Assembly: GCF_028023875.1 (NCBI RefSeq)
Contig: NZ_JAQIPB010000008.1
Location: 62,001-126,000, forward strand
From: Xenophilus arseniciresistens
Lineage (GTDB): Bacteria > Pseudomonadota > Gammaproteobacteria > Burkholderiales > Burkholderiaceae_C
Direction: 5' to 3'
Length of the DNA: 64,000 nucleotides
This document shows, piece by piece, positions 56,905 to 64,000 of the stretch. The translations under genes were made by a program, and so were the position numbers. Under the pieces are notes generated by a model. That model saw only the letters and a list, made by a program, of their open reading frames with translations. It was not told the DNA's origin and did not search any database. Numbering within the stretch: the stretch's first letter is position 1; the number at the start of each line of letters is the position of its first letter.

Positions 56905-57336
56905 ATGCCCAACATCACGATCTACCACAACCCCGCCTGCGGCACGTCGCGCAACACGCTGGCGATGATCTGCAACAGCGGCGAGGAACCACAGGTCATC
57001 GAGTACCTGAAGACGCCGCCCGACCGGGCCACGCTGGAACGGCTCATCGCCGCCATGGGCATCACGCCGCGCGAGCTGCTGCGCAGGAAGGGCACGCCCT
57101 ACGACGCGCTGGGCCTGGACAGCGCTTCATGGACCGATGCGCAGTTGATCGAGTTCATGCTGCAGGAACCTATCCTGATCAACCGGCCCATCGTCGTCAC
57201 GCTGCTGGGCACGCGGCTGTGCCGGCCTTCCGAAGCCGTGCTGGATCTGCTGCCGCAACCGCAGCAAGGCGCCTTCACGAAGGAAGACGGCGAGGCCGTC
57301 ATCGACGAGAAGGGAGCGCGCATTGCCAAGCCCTGA
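56905..57336 (+). CDS. arsC: Arsenate reductase, glutaredoxin-dependent type
   Basis: 143 aa. Catalytic Cys12 in [12 protein letters not shown], then [14 protein letters not shown] and the arginine loop [14 protein letters not shown]. It reduces As(V) with glutaredoxin and glutathione, a different fold from the other ArsC in this operon. It overlaps arsH by 14 bases. Confidence 0.95.
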   Translation: MPNITIYHNPACGTSRNTLAMICNSGEEPQVIEYLKTPPDRATLERLIAAMGITPRELLRRKGTPYDALGLDSASWTDAQLIEFMLQEPILINRPIVVTLLGTRLCRPSEAVLDLLPQPQQGAFTKEDGEAVIDEKGARIAKP

Positions 57337-58039
57337 GCTGCCGAACATCGATGGCTCCAGCTTCCGCCGGCCCGACGTGGCGCGGCTGCTGCCGGCCGAG
57401 CGCGCGACCCATCCGCCGCGCATCCTGCTGCTCTACGGTTCAGTGCGTGAGCGCTCTTACAGCCGGCTCGTGACCGAGGAAGCGGCTCGGCTGCTGCAGG
57501 CCATGGGCGCCGAGCCGCGCATCTTCGATCCGCGCGGCCTGCCCCAGCCCGATGGCGCGCCCGAAGACAACCCCAAGGTGCAGGAGCTGCGCGAGCTGGC
57601 GCAGTGGTCGGAGGGCATGGTCTGGTGCTCGCCCGAGCGGCACGGGGCCATGACCGGCATCATGAAGTCGCAGATCGACTGGATTCCGCTGGCGGTCGGA
57701 TCGGTGCGGCCCACACAGGGCAAGACGCTGGCCGTCATGGAGGTGTCGGGCGGCTCGCAATCCTTCAACGCAGTGAACCAACTGCGCGTGCTGGGCCGCT
57801 GGATGCGCATGCTGACCATCCCCAACCAGTCGTCGGTGGCCAAGGCCTTCGCCGAGTTTGAGGAAGACGGCCGCATGAAGCCCTCGCCTTACTACGAGCG
57901 CGTGGTGGACGTGATGGAGGAACTGGTGAAGTTCACGCTGCTGACGCGCGATTGCTCCGGCTACCTGGTGGACCGCTACAGCGAGCGGCGCGAGAGCGCC
58001 GAGGCGCTGTCCAAACGCGTCAACCTGCGCAGCATCTGA
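57323..58039 (+). CDS. arsH: ArsH NADPH-dependent FMN reductase
   Basis: 238 aa from a TTG at 57323, with GGGAG about 7 bases upstream. The flavodoxin-like FMN site is [15 protein letters not shown], followed by [20 protein letters not shown] and [20 protein letters not shown]. ArsH oxidises trivalent methylarsenicals to less toxic pentavalent forms. It overlaps the glutaredoxin-type arsC by 14 bases and precedes the MFS gene by 13 bases. Confidence 0.94.
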   Translation: MPSPELPNIDGSSFRRPDVARLLPAERATHPPRILLLYGSVRERSYSRLVTEEAARLLQAMGAEPRIFDPRGLPQPDGAPEDNPKVQELRELAQWSEGMVWCSPERHGAMTGIMKSQIDWIPLAVGSVRPTQGKTLAVMEVSGGSQSFNAVNQLRVLGRWMRMLTIPNQSSVAKAFAEFEEDGRMKPSPYYERVVDVMEELVKFTLLTRDCSGYLVDRYSERRESAEALSKRVNLRSI

Positions 58040-58052
58040 CCGCCAGCATCAG

Positions 58053-59225
58053 GTGCAAGGCCGAACCACGACCACCGTGCTGCTGGGCGTGGCACAGACG
58101 CTGGCGTGGGCCTCGTCGTACTACCTGCCGGCCATCCTGGCCGACGCCATCGCCCGGGACGTGGGTACCTCCAGCTCGGCCGTGTTCGGGGCCTTCTCGG
58201 TGGCCTTGCTGATGTCTGCGGCCATCGGGCCGTTCGCCGGCCGCCTGATCGACCGGCGAGGCGGCCGGCCGGTGCTGATCGCCAGCAATGTGGTGTTCGC
58301 GGCCGGCCTGGCCGCACTCAGCCAGGCACAGCAGCCGCTGCACGTCCTCGCGGCCTGGGCCGTCATGGGTCTCGCGATGGGCAGCGGCCTCTACGAAGCC
58401 GCGTTTGCCACGGCAGTGCGGCTGCACGGCCAGCAGGCGCGGCGCACCATCACCGGCATCACGCTGTTCGCCGGCTTTGCCAGCACGGTTGGCTGGCCGC
58501 TGACGGCCTGGCTGGAGAGCACCATGGGGTGGCGTGGGGCCTGCCTCGTGTGGGCCGGTCTGCACCTGGTCATTGGCCTGCCGCTCAATGCCATGTTGCC
58601 GGCGGCCGAGCGCGCCGCGCACGCACCGAGCGATGCCATCGGCAAGCCCGAGCAGCAGGCGGCCCTGTCGCCGGACAAGCAGCGCGGCGCCGCCGTCCTG
58701 CTGGCCTTCGTCTTCGCCGTGGCCTGGTTCACCAGCACGGCCATGGCCGCGCACCTGCCCAAGTTGTTGCTGGGCGTGGGGGCCAGCCTGGCGGCGGCCG
58801 TGGGCATCGCGGCGCTGGTAGGGCCGGCCCAGGTCGCGGGCCGGCTAATCGAGTTCGCGTTTCTGAGCCGTGCGCACCCGCTGCTGTCGGCGCGCCTGGC
58901 CACGCTGGGCCATCCCCTAGGCGCCCTGTGCATCGGCCTGTTCGGCAGCTCGGCCGCGATGGCCTTCGCCTTGCTGCACGGCCTGGGCAATGGCATCCTG
59001 ACCATCGCCATCGGGACGCTGCCGCTGCTGTTCTTCGGCGCGAAGGGCTACGGCCAGCGGCAAGGCTTCCTAATGGTGCCGGCCCGCATCGTGCAGGCCG
59101 GCGCACCGTTCCTGTTCGGCTTGGCGGTGGAGCGGCTGGGCGTGGGCGCGCTGTGGATCTCGGCGGTCCTGGGCTTGGTCGCGTGCCTTGCGCTGACGCG
59201 GCTGGCGATAGATCTGCGACGCTGA
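58053..59225 (+). CDS. MFS transporter of the ars operon
   Basis: 390 aa from a GTG at 58053. Twelve hydrophobic segments are predicted, with the MFS loop GRLIDRRGGRPVLIASN between helices 2 and 3. It probably exports an organoarsenical or other arsenic compound, by analogy with ArsJ/ArsK/ArsP-linked MFS genes. The sequence alone does not choose between them. It is the last gene of the arsenic set and no terminator is plain in the 87 bases before cadR. Confidence 0.85.
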   Translation: MQGRTTTTVLLGVAQTLAWASSYYLPAILADAIARDVGTSSSAVFGAFSVALLMSAAIGPFAGRLIDRRGGRPVLIASNVVFAAGLAALSQAQQPLHVLAAWAVMGLAMGSGLYEAAFATAVRLHGQQARRTITGITLFAGFASTVGWPLTAWLESTMGWRGACLVWAGLHLVIGLPLNAMLPAAERAAHAPSDAIGKPEQQAALSPDKQRGAAVLLAFVFAVAWFTSTAMAAHLPKLLLGVGASLAAAVGIAALVGPAQVAGRLIEFAFLSRAHPLLSARLATLGHPLGALCIGLFGSSAAMAFALLHGLGNGILTIAIGTLPLLFFGAKGYGQRQGFLMVPARIVQAGAPFLFGLAVERLGVGALWISAVLGLVACLALTRLAIDLRR

Positions 59226-59312
59226 ACAACTCCCGGCCGACGACAGAGACGGCCGGTCCACCTGTGCATGCTCAGGGCAACTCAGACGACCGCCTGGTGC
59301 CTTGACGGGCAG

Positions 59313-59756
59313 TCAATGCGTACCGTGGACATGTTTGCGCACGGCATGCTTGGGGAACACAGGCATCTCGGTCGAAAGTTCGTTCAAGATTCCGCAGCAA
59401 CCTGCAGCGCTCGATTCGGCGCACTGTGCGCGGAGCACCTTGAGTTGCTTCTCAAGCTGTCTCAGTTCCCGGATGCGTTCGGCGACGTGCCCAATGTGCT
59501 CATCTAAGAGTTCGTTGACCCCCTCACAGTTTTCCTGTGGCGTTTCTTTGAAGCGCAGTAGGGAACGAATCTCGCCCAGGGCCATATCGAGCGATCGGCA
59601 ATGCCGGATGAAGGTGAGCCGTTCAACGTGCTCTTCTGCATAGACCCGGTAGTTGTTTTCAGACCGCTGCGGCGCTGGCAACAGCGCTTCCCGCTCGTAG
59701 AAACGGATGCTCTCAATGCTTGTCCCTGTGGACTTGGCCAACTCGCCGATCTTCAT
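59313..59756 (-). CDS. cadR: MerR-family Cd/Pb-responsive regulator CadR
   Basis: 147 aa. N-terminal MerR helix-turn-helix (MKIGELAKSTGTSIESIRFY, ENNYRVYAEEHVERL), then a dimerisation helix. Metal-site cysteines fall at C77 (ENCEGV), C112 (AQCAE) and C120-C121 (AGCCG), and the tail HAVRKHVHGTH is His-rich as in CadR of Pseudomonas. It is transcribed leftward, away from the three MerR-type promoters on its right, and is expected to twist these promoters when Cd(II), Zn(II) or Pb(II) binds. Confidence 0.93.
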   Translation of the reverse strand: MKIGELAKSTGTSIESIRFYEREALLPAPQRSENNYRVYAEEHVERLTFIRHCRSLDMALGEIRSLLRFKETPQENCEGVNELLDEHIGHVAERIRELRQLEKQLKVLRAQCAESSAAGCCGILNELSTEMPVFPKHAVRKHVHGTH

Positions 59757-59780
59757 GGGGCCTCCAAGAAAGGGAAAGCC

Positions 59781-59812
59781 TTGACTCTAAACCGGCTTCA
59801 GAGTCGTGATAT
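59781..59812 (+). promoter_or_regulatory. MerR-type promoter/operator 1
   Basis: -35 TTGACT (59781-59786) and -10 TGATAT (59807-59812) are 20 bases apart, too long for unaided use. Between them is the perfect dyad GACTCT...AGAGTC (59783-59805). This is the CadR/PbrR kind of operator. It lies 24 bases from the cadR start and may also control cadR itself. Confidence 0.8.
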
Positions 59813-59918
59813 GGAGCAGAGCCAACGTCTATTTGGGCTCAGACAGGCGCGCTGGAAGCCTTCGCGCACGCAACGCGCTCAATTCCCCCATGCAATGAGC
59901 GAGCAAAGAGGCCACCGC

Positions 59919-59949
59919 TTGACTCTCTACCCAGTACAGGGTTTGTAAT
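59919..59949 (+). promoter_or_regulatory. MerR-type promoter/operator 2 (before the CDF gene)
   Basis: -35 TTGACT (59919-59924), 19-base spacer, -10 TGTAAT (59944-59949), with ACTCT...AGGGT in the spacer. It is a second copy of the CadR-type site and lies 50 bases upstream of the CDF transporter ATG. Confidence 0.8.
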
Positions 59950-59999
59950 TCGGCTGTTAAGGCTCGCTGCTGAGCGGGTCGATCAAACAAGGAGTGCCG

Positions 60000-60632
60000 A
60001 TGGGAGAGAACTGCGCCGACGACGAAGCACAACATCTCGACGCTAGCCAAGCCCAGGACCGCAGCATCTTGTTGCTGGTCCTGCTGATTAATCTGGGGCA
60101 ATGCGTGGCCGGGGTTGGCGTTGGCGTGTGGGCTTCTTCTACCGCACTGATCGGCGCCGCCCTGGACAACCTGGCCGACGCGTCGGTGTATGGCGTGAGC
60201 CTTTATGCAGTTGGTCGCGCGTCGGCGATCAAAGTCCGCGCCGCGAGGCTGTCAGGCTGGCTGTTGATCGGCTTGGCCGTGATGCTGCTGATTGAAGTGC
60301 TGCGCCGGTTTTTTGGCGGCGAACCGCCCGTAGGGCCAGCCATGATGGCTATGGCTTTCGTCAATGCAGCGTTGAACATCGTCTGCCTGCGCCTGCTGAA
60401 GCGTCACCGTGGGGAGGACGTCAACTTCAAGGCGTCGGCCATCTTCACCAGCAACGACTCGATCGTGAACCTCGGCATCGTGCTGTCCGGGGCCTTGGTG
60501 ATGTGGTGGGGCTCGAACCTGCCGGACTTGATTCTTGGCCTCGTGGTGTCGGCGATCGCAGCCAACGGTGGCAGGGAGATCCTCTCCGAAGCGGCCGAGG
60601 CCGCCGAAAAGTCTCCGTCCGATGCCACTTGA
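60000..60632 (+). CDS. Cation diffusion facilitator family transporter (short)
   Basis: 210 aa from the ATG at 60000 with AAGGAG just upstream. About five or six membrane helices: LLLVLLINLGQCVAGVGVGV, metal helix ALIGAALDNLADASVYGVSL (Asp56 and Asp60, with no His), WLLIGLAVMLLIEVLRRFF, and SNDSIVNLGIVLSG (Asp153, Asn157). The usual cytoplasmic C-terminal domain of about 90 residues is absent. Export of Cd, Zn, Co or Pb is likely. The last codon and stop overlap promoter 3 of the ATPase gene. Confidence 0.88.
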   Translation: MGENCADDEAQHLDASQAQDRSILLLVLLINLGQCVAGVGVGVWASSTALIGAALDNLADASVYGVSLYAVGRASAIKVRAARLSGWLLIGLAVMLLIEVLRRFFGGEPPVGPAMMAMAFVNAALNIVCLRLLKRHRGEDVNFKASAIFTSNDSIVNLGIVLSGALVMWWGSNLPDLILGLVVSAIAANGGREILSEAAEAAEKSPSDAT

Positions 60633-60659
60633 CTCTGCACCTGCTACAGGGTGTTCAAT
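60629..60659 (+). promoter_or_regulatory. MerR-type promoter/operator 3 (before cadA)
   Basis: -35 TTGACT (60629-60634) overlaps the CDF stop codon; 19-base spacer containing ACTCT...AGGGT; -10 TTCAAT (60654-60659). The ATPase ATG follows 24 bases later. It is the third copy of the site in 0.9 kb. Confidence 0.8.
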
Positions 60660-60683
60660 GGCGGTACATCCAAAGGCATATGA

Positions 60684-63668
60684 ATGAAGATCGACCTCAA
60701 TTCCGAAGCCGCCGACGAAGCCGTGCGCAGTTCCAACGGCAACACCACAGTATTCGACATCCCCAATATGGACTGCCGCAACGAAGAGGCTGCCATCCGC
60801 GCGCGGTTGGCGGCGCTTTCAGTGGTCCGGTCCCTGTCATTCGATCTCCCACAGCGCCGTCTGACCGTGGTGCACACATCGGAGACGCCACAACACCTGC
60901 TGCAGGCATTGGGCGAGATCGGCATGAAAGCCTCGGTAGCACCCGAACCCGCTGGAGCACCTGAAGATCGCTGCGCATCGACCTGTTTGTCGGGTTGCAG
61001 CAGCAAGAGTGCACCAAAGACCGACGTGTTCACGATCCCGAACATGGATTGCCGCAACGAAGAAGCGGCGATTCGAACCCGCCTGCAACCGCTCCCCGAC
61101 GTCATGTCGCTCGAGTTCGACCTGAAAGCACGCCGGTTGGCTGTCGTCCACAGTCTGCCCTCCGCGGATGCGCTGCTGGAGCAGCTTCAGGCGATCGGGA
61201 TGCAGGCCCACCTCGGCGATCTGCCACGAGAGGCATCGCCGAGACGCGAGACGGCCGGTTGCAGCCCATGCGGCAAGCCCGCAGCTTCGCCTGCGCCGCC
61301 CGCCACTGGCAATGCCACGCAGTTCTTGATCACCAACATGGACTGCCCTACCGAGGAAGCGCTGATTCGCAAGCGCCTGGGCAACGTGGCCGGGATCGAC
61401 AGGCTTGACTTCGATCTGATGAACCGGCGCCTGGCAGTTCTGCACCGCCTGGCAGGCCCTGCGCCGGTGCTTGCCGCGCTGCGCGATATCGGCATGAACG
61501 CCACAGTGGAGCGTGAAGCAGGCCCGAGCCCGAACGGACTGGCCACTTACCTCATCGAGAAGATGGACTGTCCGACCGAGGAGGCACTGCTGCGCAAGGC
61601 GCTGGAGGGCATGCCAGGCGTGGACGGGCTGCAGTTCGACCTGATGAGCAGAAAACTGACCGTGAGCCATTCGCTGCAGGACTTGGCATCGGTCACTGCG
61701 GCCATCGAGCGGGTGGGGATGTCACCGGTTCTGCAGGACAGCAGCCAGCCAGCCCCGGCAGTGACCCGAGAGTTCGGTAGCGGGATCTCTAAGAGCCAAT
61801 GGTTGCGCATGGCGGCTGCTGGAGCGCTTGCGATTGGTGCGGAAGTGATGGCTTTCTCAGGCTGGGGCGAATCATCGGTACCCGTTGTGGCCGCTTCGTT
61901 GGTCGCCATCGCGCTGGGCGGCATCGAGACCCTCAAGAAGGGCTGGATCGCGCTGCGCACGATGTCGTTGAACATGAACTTGCTGATGACCATCGCCGTC
62001 ATCGGCGCCGCACTCATCGGCCAGTGGCCCGAGGCGGCGGTCGTGATTTGGCTGTTCGGCATCGCGGAAATGATCGAGGCGCTGAGTTTGGATCGGGCGC
62101 GCAACGCCATCCGCAAACTGATGGACCTGGCGCCGGAGACGGCGTTGGTCAAACAGCCCGATGGGCGCTGGGAGGAAGTCAAGGCCGAAACAGTCGTGCT
62201 CGGCGCTCAGATTCGCGTCCGACCCGGCGAGCGGATCGCGCTGGATGGCGTCGTGGTCTCGGGTGCATCGGCAGTTAACCAGGCGCCTATCACCGGCGAG
62301 AGCATGCCGGTGGAAAAAAACCCGGGCGATACGGTGTTTGCCGGAACGATCAACGACCGTGGCACCTTGGAGTTCGAGGTCCGCTCGCGCAAGGGCGAAA
62401 CCACCCTCGACCGAATTGCCCGTTCGGTGCAGGAAGCGCAAGGCCAGCGTGCGCCCACACAGCGCTTTGTCGACCGCTTTGCCAGCGTCTACACCCCGGC
62501 CGTGTTCGCGCTGGCCCTCGCCATTGCTGTGATCCCGCCGCTCTTCTTTGGCGGTGCATGGTTCGACTGGGCCTACAAGGCGCTCGTCATGCTGGTCATC
62601 GCCTGTCCCTGTGCCCTGGTGATCTCGACCCCTGTCACCGTCGTCAGCGGCTTGGCGACCGCCGCCCGCCGCGGCATCCTGGTCAAAGGTGGGCTGTACC
62701 TCGAACAGGGCCGGTTGCTGCGTGCAGTGGCACTCGACAAGACCGGCACACTGACCCATGGCCGTCCCGCATTGACCGACACGGTTCCTCTCACCTCACT
62801 GTCGCAATCGGATGTATTGCGGCTCGCTGCGAGCCTCGATGCCTTGTCTGAACACCCTGTGGCCACGGCCATCGTCAATGGCTACGGCGACAACCCGCTC
62901 GCAACCGTGCAAGGCTTTGAGGCCTTGGCTGGACGCGGCGTCAAGGGCGACATCGATGGCCACACCTACTACATCGGCAACCAGCGCTTGGCCACCGAAC
63001 TGGGTGTGATGACGGACCGTGCAAGTGCGCTGCTCGACCAGCTCGAAGCCCAGGCGAAGACGGCGGTCGTGCTGGCCACGGCCGACCAGGCGCTGGCCGT
63101 TCTCGCCGTGGCTGACACCGTGCGAGAGAGCAGCAAGCAGGCGATCGCCGAATTGAAGCGACTCGGCGTCGAGCCAGTGATGCTTACCGGCGACAACCGC
63201 AAGACGGCGCAAGCTGTTGCTGCACAGGTTGGCATCACCGACGCTCGCGGCGAGCTGCTGCCTCAAGACAAGCTAGAGGCGATCACAAAGCTCGCAGAGC
63301 AAGGGCCGGTGGGCATGGTCGGTGACGGCGTCAATGACGCGCCGGCGCTTGCGAAGTCGGACATCGGCTTTGCCATGGGGGCGGCCGGTACCGACACAGC
63401 CATCGAGACCGCCGACGTGGCGTTGATGCAGGACGACCTGCGCAAACTCCCTGAGTTCATTGCGCTGTCGCGCCGGGTCGCTGGCGTGTTGAAGGCGAAC
63501 ATCGCTTTCGCGATCGGAACGAAGGCAGTCTTCATGGTGCTGGCCTTCACGGGCCATGCCAGCCTGTGGCTGGCGATCCTCGCCGACATGGGTGCGAGCT
63601 TGGCGGTGGTGTTCAACGGGTTGCGGCTGTTGAGGGACAAGCCGGCGGAGGCGCAGGATGCGCGTTGA
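60684..63668 (+). CDS. cadA: Heavy-metal P1B-type ATPase (Cd/Zn/Pb) with four N-terminal HMA-like domains
   Basis: 994 aa, long for the family (about 650-800). Four tandem HMA-like repeats carry IPNMDCRNEEAAIR (C31), the same block again (C123), ITNMDCPTEEALIR (C221) and IEKMDCPTEEALLR (C296). In each the second Cys of CxxC is Glu, and Cys clusters sit in the linkers (98-105, 193-196). The core has about eight membrane helices, CPC at 641-643, DKTGT at 685-689 and MVGDGVNDAPALA. It pumps divalent soft metals out of the cytoplasm. It is driven by CadR-type promoter 3 and overlaps the next gene by 11 bases. Confidence 0.95.
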   Translation: MKIDLNSEAADEAVRSSNGNTTVFDIPNMDCRNEEAAIRARLAALSVVRSLSFDLPQRRLTVVHTSETPQHLLQALGEIGMKASVAPEPAGAPEDRCASTCLSGCSSKSAPKTDVFTIPNMDCRNEEAAIRTRLQPLPDVMSLEFDLKARRLAVVHSLPSADALLEQLQAIGMQAHLGDLPREASPRRETAGCSPCGKPAASPAPPATGNATQFLITNMDCPTEEALIRKRLGNVAGIDRLDFDLMNRRLAVLHRLAGPAPVLAALRDIGMNATVEREAGPSPNGLATYLIEKMDCPTEEALLRKALEGMPGVDGLQFDLMSRKLTVSHSLQDLASVTAAIERVGMSPVLQDSSQPAPAVTREFGSGISKSQWLRMAAAGALAIGAEVMAFSGWGESSVPVVAASLVAIALGGIETLKKGWIALRTMSLNMNLLMTIAVIGAALIGQWPEAAVVIWLFGIAEMIEALSLDRARNAIRKLMDLAPETALVKQPDGRWEEVKAETVVLGAQIRVRPGERIALDGVVVSGASAVNQAPITGESMPVEKNPGDTVFAGTINDRGTLEFEVRSRKGETTLDRIARSVQEAQGQRAPTQRFVDRFASVYTPAVFALALAIAVIPPLFFGGAWFDWAYKALVMLVIACPCALVISTPVTVVSGLATAARRGILVKGGLYLEQGRLLRAVALDKTGTLTHGRPALTDTVPLTSLSQSDVLRLAASLDALSEHPVATAIVNGYGDNPLATVQGFEALAGRGVKGDIDGHTYYIGNQRLATELGVMTDRASALLDQLEAQAKTAVVLATADQALAVLAVADTVRESSKQAIAELKRLGVEPVMLTGDNRKTAQAVAAQVGITDARGELLPQDKLEAITKLAEQGPVGMVGDGVNDAPALAKSDIGFAMGAAGTDTAIETADVALMQDDLRKLPEFIALSRRVAGVLKANIAFAIGTKAVFMVLAFTGHASLWLAILADMGASLAVVFNGLRLLRDKPAEAQDAR

Positions 63669-64000
63669 TCGCAGTTCGTGGGGCGCGCTCGGCTTGGCCG
63701 CGTTCGTGATGCTTGCGGACGTTCTGACCAAGCAGGCTATCGTCGCGTGGGTCGCGTACGGTGCGCAGCACCCATGGCTGCCCATCCTCAACATTGTCCA
63801 TCTGCTGAATCCAGGTGCCGCATTCAGCTTCCTGAGCCAGGCCGGCGGGTGGCAGCGCTGGTTCTTCCTCGCCATCGCACTCATCGCCTCGTTGTTCCTT
63901 CTCGTGATGATCTTGCGGCCGCAGACGCGGCCGCTGGAGCGCGCGGCTTTCGGCCTGATCCTCGGCGGAGCCCTGGGCAACGCGATCGACCGCGTGCTGC
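63658..64000 (+). CDS. lspA: Lipoprotein signal peptidase-like protein (LspA/PbrC-like), cut by window edge
   Basis: 114 codons seen from the ATG at 63658, overlapping cadA by 11 bases. First helix GALGLAAFVMLADVLTKQAI, then NIVHLLNPGAAFSFLSQAGG and FGLILGGALGNAIDRVL with one active-site Asp (NAIDRV). This is the aspartic signal peptidase II pattern. A similar gene (pbrC) lies in the pbr operon of Cupriavidus, so this is a second, metal-linked copy rather than the housekeeping one. The C-terminus is beyond the window. Confidence 0.9.
   Translation, partial: MRVDRSSWGALGLAAFVMLADVLTKQAIVAWVAYGAQHPWLPILNIVHLLNPGAAFSFLSQAGGWQRWFFLAIALIASLFLLVMILRPQTRPLERAAFGLILGGALGNAIDRVL

Noticed and set aside
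59810-59948. Small plus-strand frame between the first two CadR operators
   Set aside because: Starts inside a -10 box, has no ribosome site and overlaps operator 2; it is more likely spacer or remnant.

Overview
GC-rich, Gram-negative DNA that looks like a member of the Comamonadaceae (Burkholderiales; an Acidovorax/Comamonas/Delftia-like organism). The reasons are several HAAT-type (Liv) transport genes, CoA-based fatty and organic acid metabolism, the SelO-MsrB-YciB-BolA-PpiC run, and codon and gene style. Species cannot be fixed from sequence reading alone.

Layout. (1) 1-1.6 kb: the start of an aconitase-family hydratase with a LysR regulator upstream. (2) 1.7-5.2 kb: an accessory patch with a three-gene set of two membrane proteins and an OmpA-like protein, a truncated IS110 transposase, and small genes (an unknown protein, a VOC protein, a zinc-ribbon protein). 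(3) 5.4-14.1 kb, minus strand: a complete retron. It has an ARM/HEAT-like protein (1085 aa), a winged-helix/SWIM zinc-finger protein (569 aa), a recognisable msr-msd non-coding RNA and a retron reverse transcriptase with an unusual membrane tail. sbcB (exonuclease I) follows 3 bases after the RT gene. I assign it to type XIII of the published retron classification from memory. (4) 14.1-19.8 kb: an SDR, a metallo-beta-lactamase-fold hydrolase, a nitroreductase and a large secreted nuclease lipoprotein. (5) 19.8-34.9 kb: a long minus-strand run dominated by acyl-CoA metabolism: bifunctional hydratase/dehydrogenase, thiolase, two acyl-CoA dehydrogenases including AidB, an SDR, a thioesterase, a CurA-type reductase and others. 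(6) 35.2-43.7 kb: a branched-chain-type ABC transporter (livF, G, M, H) with two tandem paralogous binding proteins and an acyl-CoA synthetase, all on the minus strand. (7) 43.8-53.7 kb: a carboxylesterase lipoprotein, an AraC regulator, selO-msrB-yciB-bolA, a PpiC isomerase, a RecQ-like helicase with a C-terminal phosphoribosyltransferase-like domain, and a small sigma-like protein. (8) 53.7-64 kb: after a 458-base gene-poor scar, an acquired-looking metal block. It has an arsenic operon (arsR, arsI, arsC, arsB, a second arsC, arsH, MFS) and then a CadR-controlled Cd/Zn/Pb module (cadR, a short CDF transporter, a four-HMA-domain P-type ATPase, an lspA-like gene running off the end).

How the parts work together. 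The retron genes probably form one anti-phage tripartite system: the RT and ncRNA make msDNA, and the ARM and SWIM proteins are the likely effectors. The tight link to sbcB suggests that a single-strand exonuclease is part of, or is sensed by, the system. The liv, acyl-CoA synthetase and beta-oxidation clusters fit uptake, activation and degradation of an organic or branched-chain acid. In the metal block, three near-identical MerR-type promoters with 19-20 bp spacers point to one CadR regulon.
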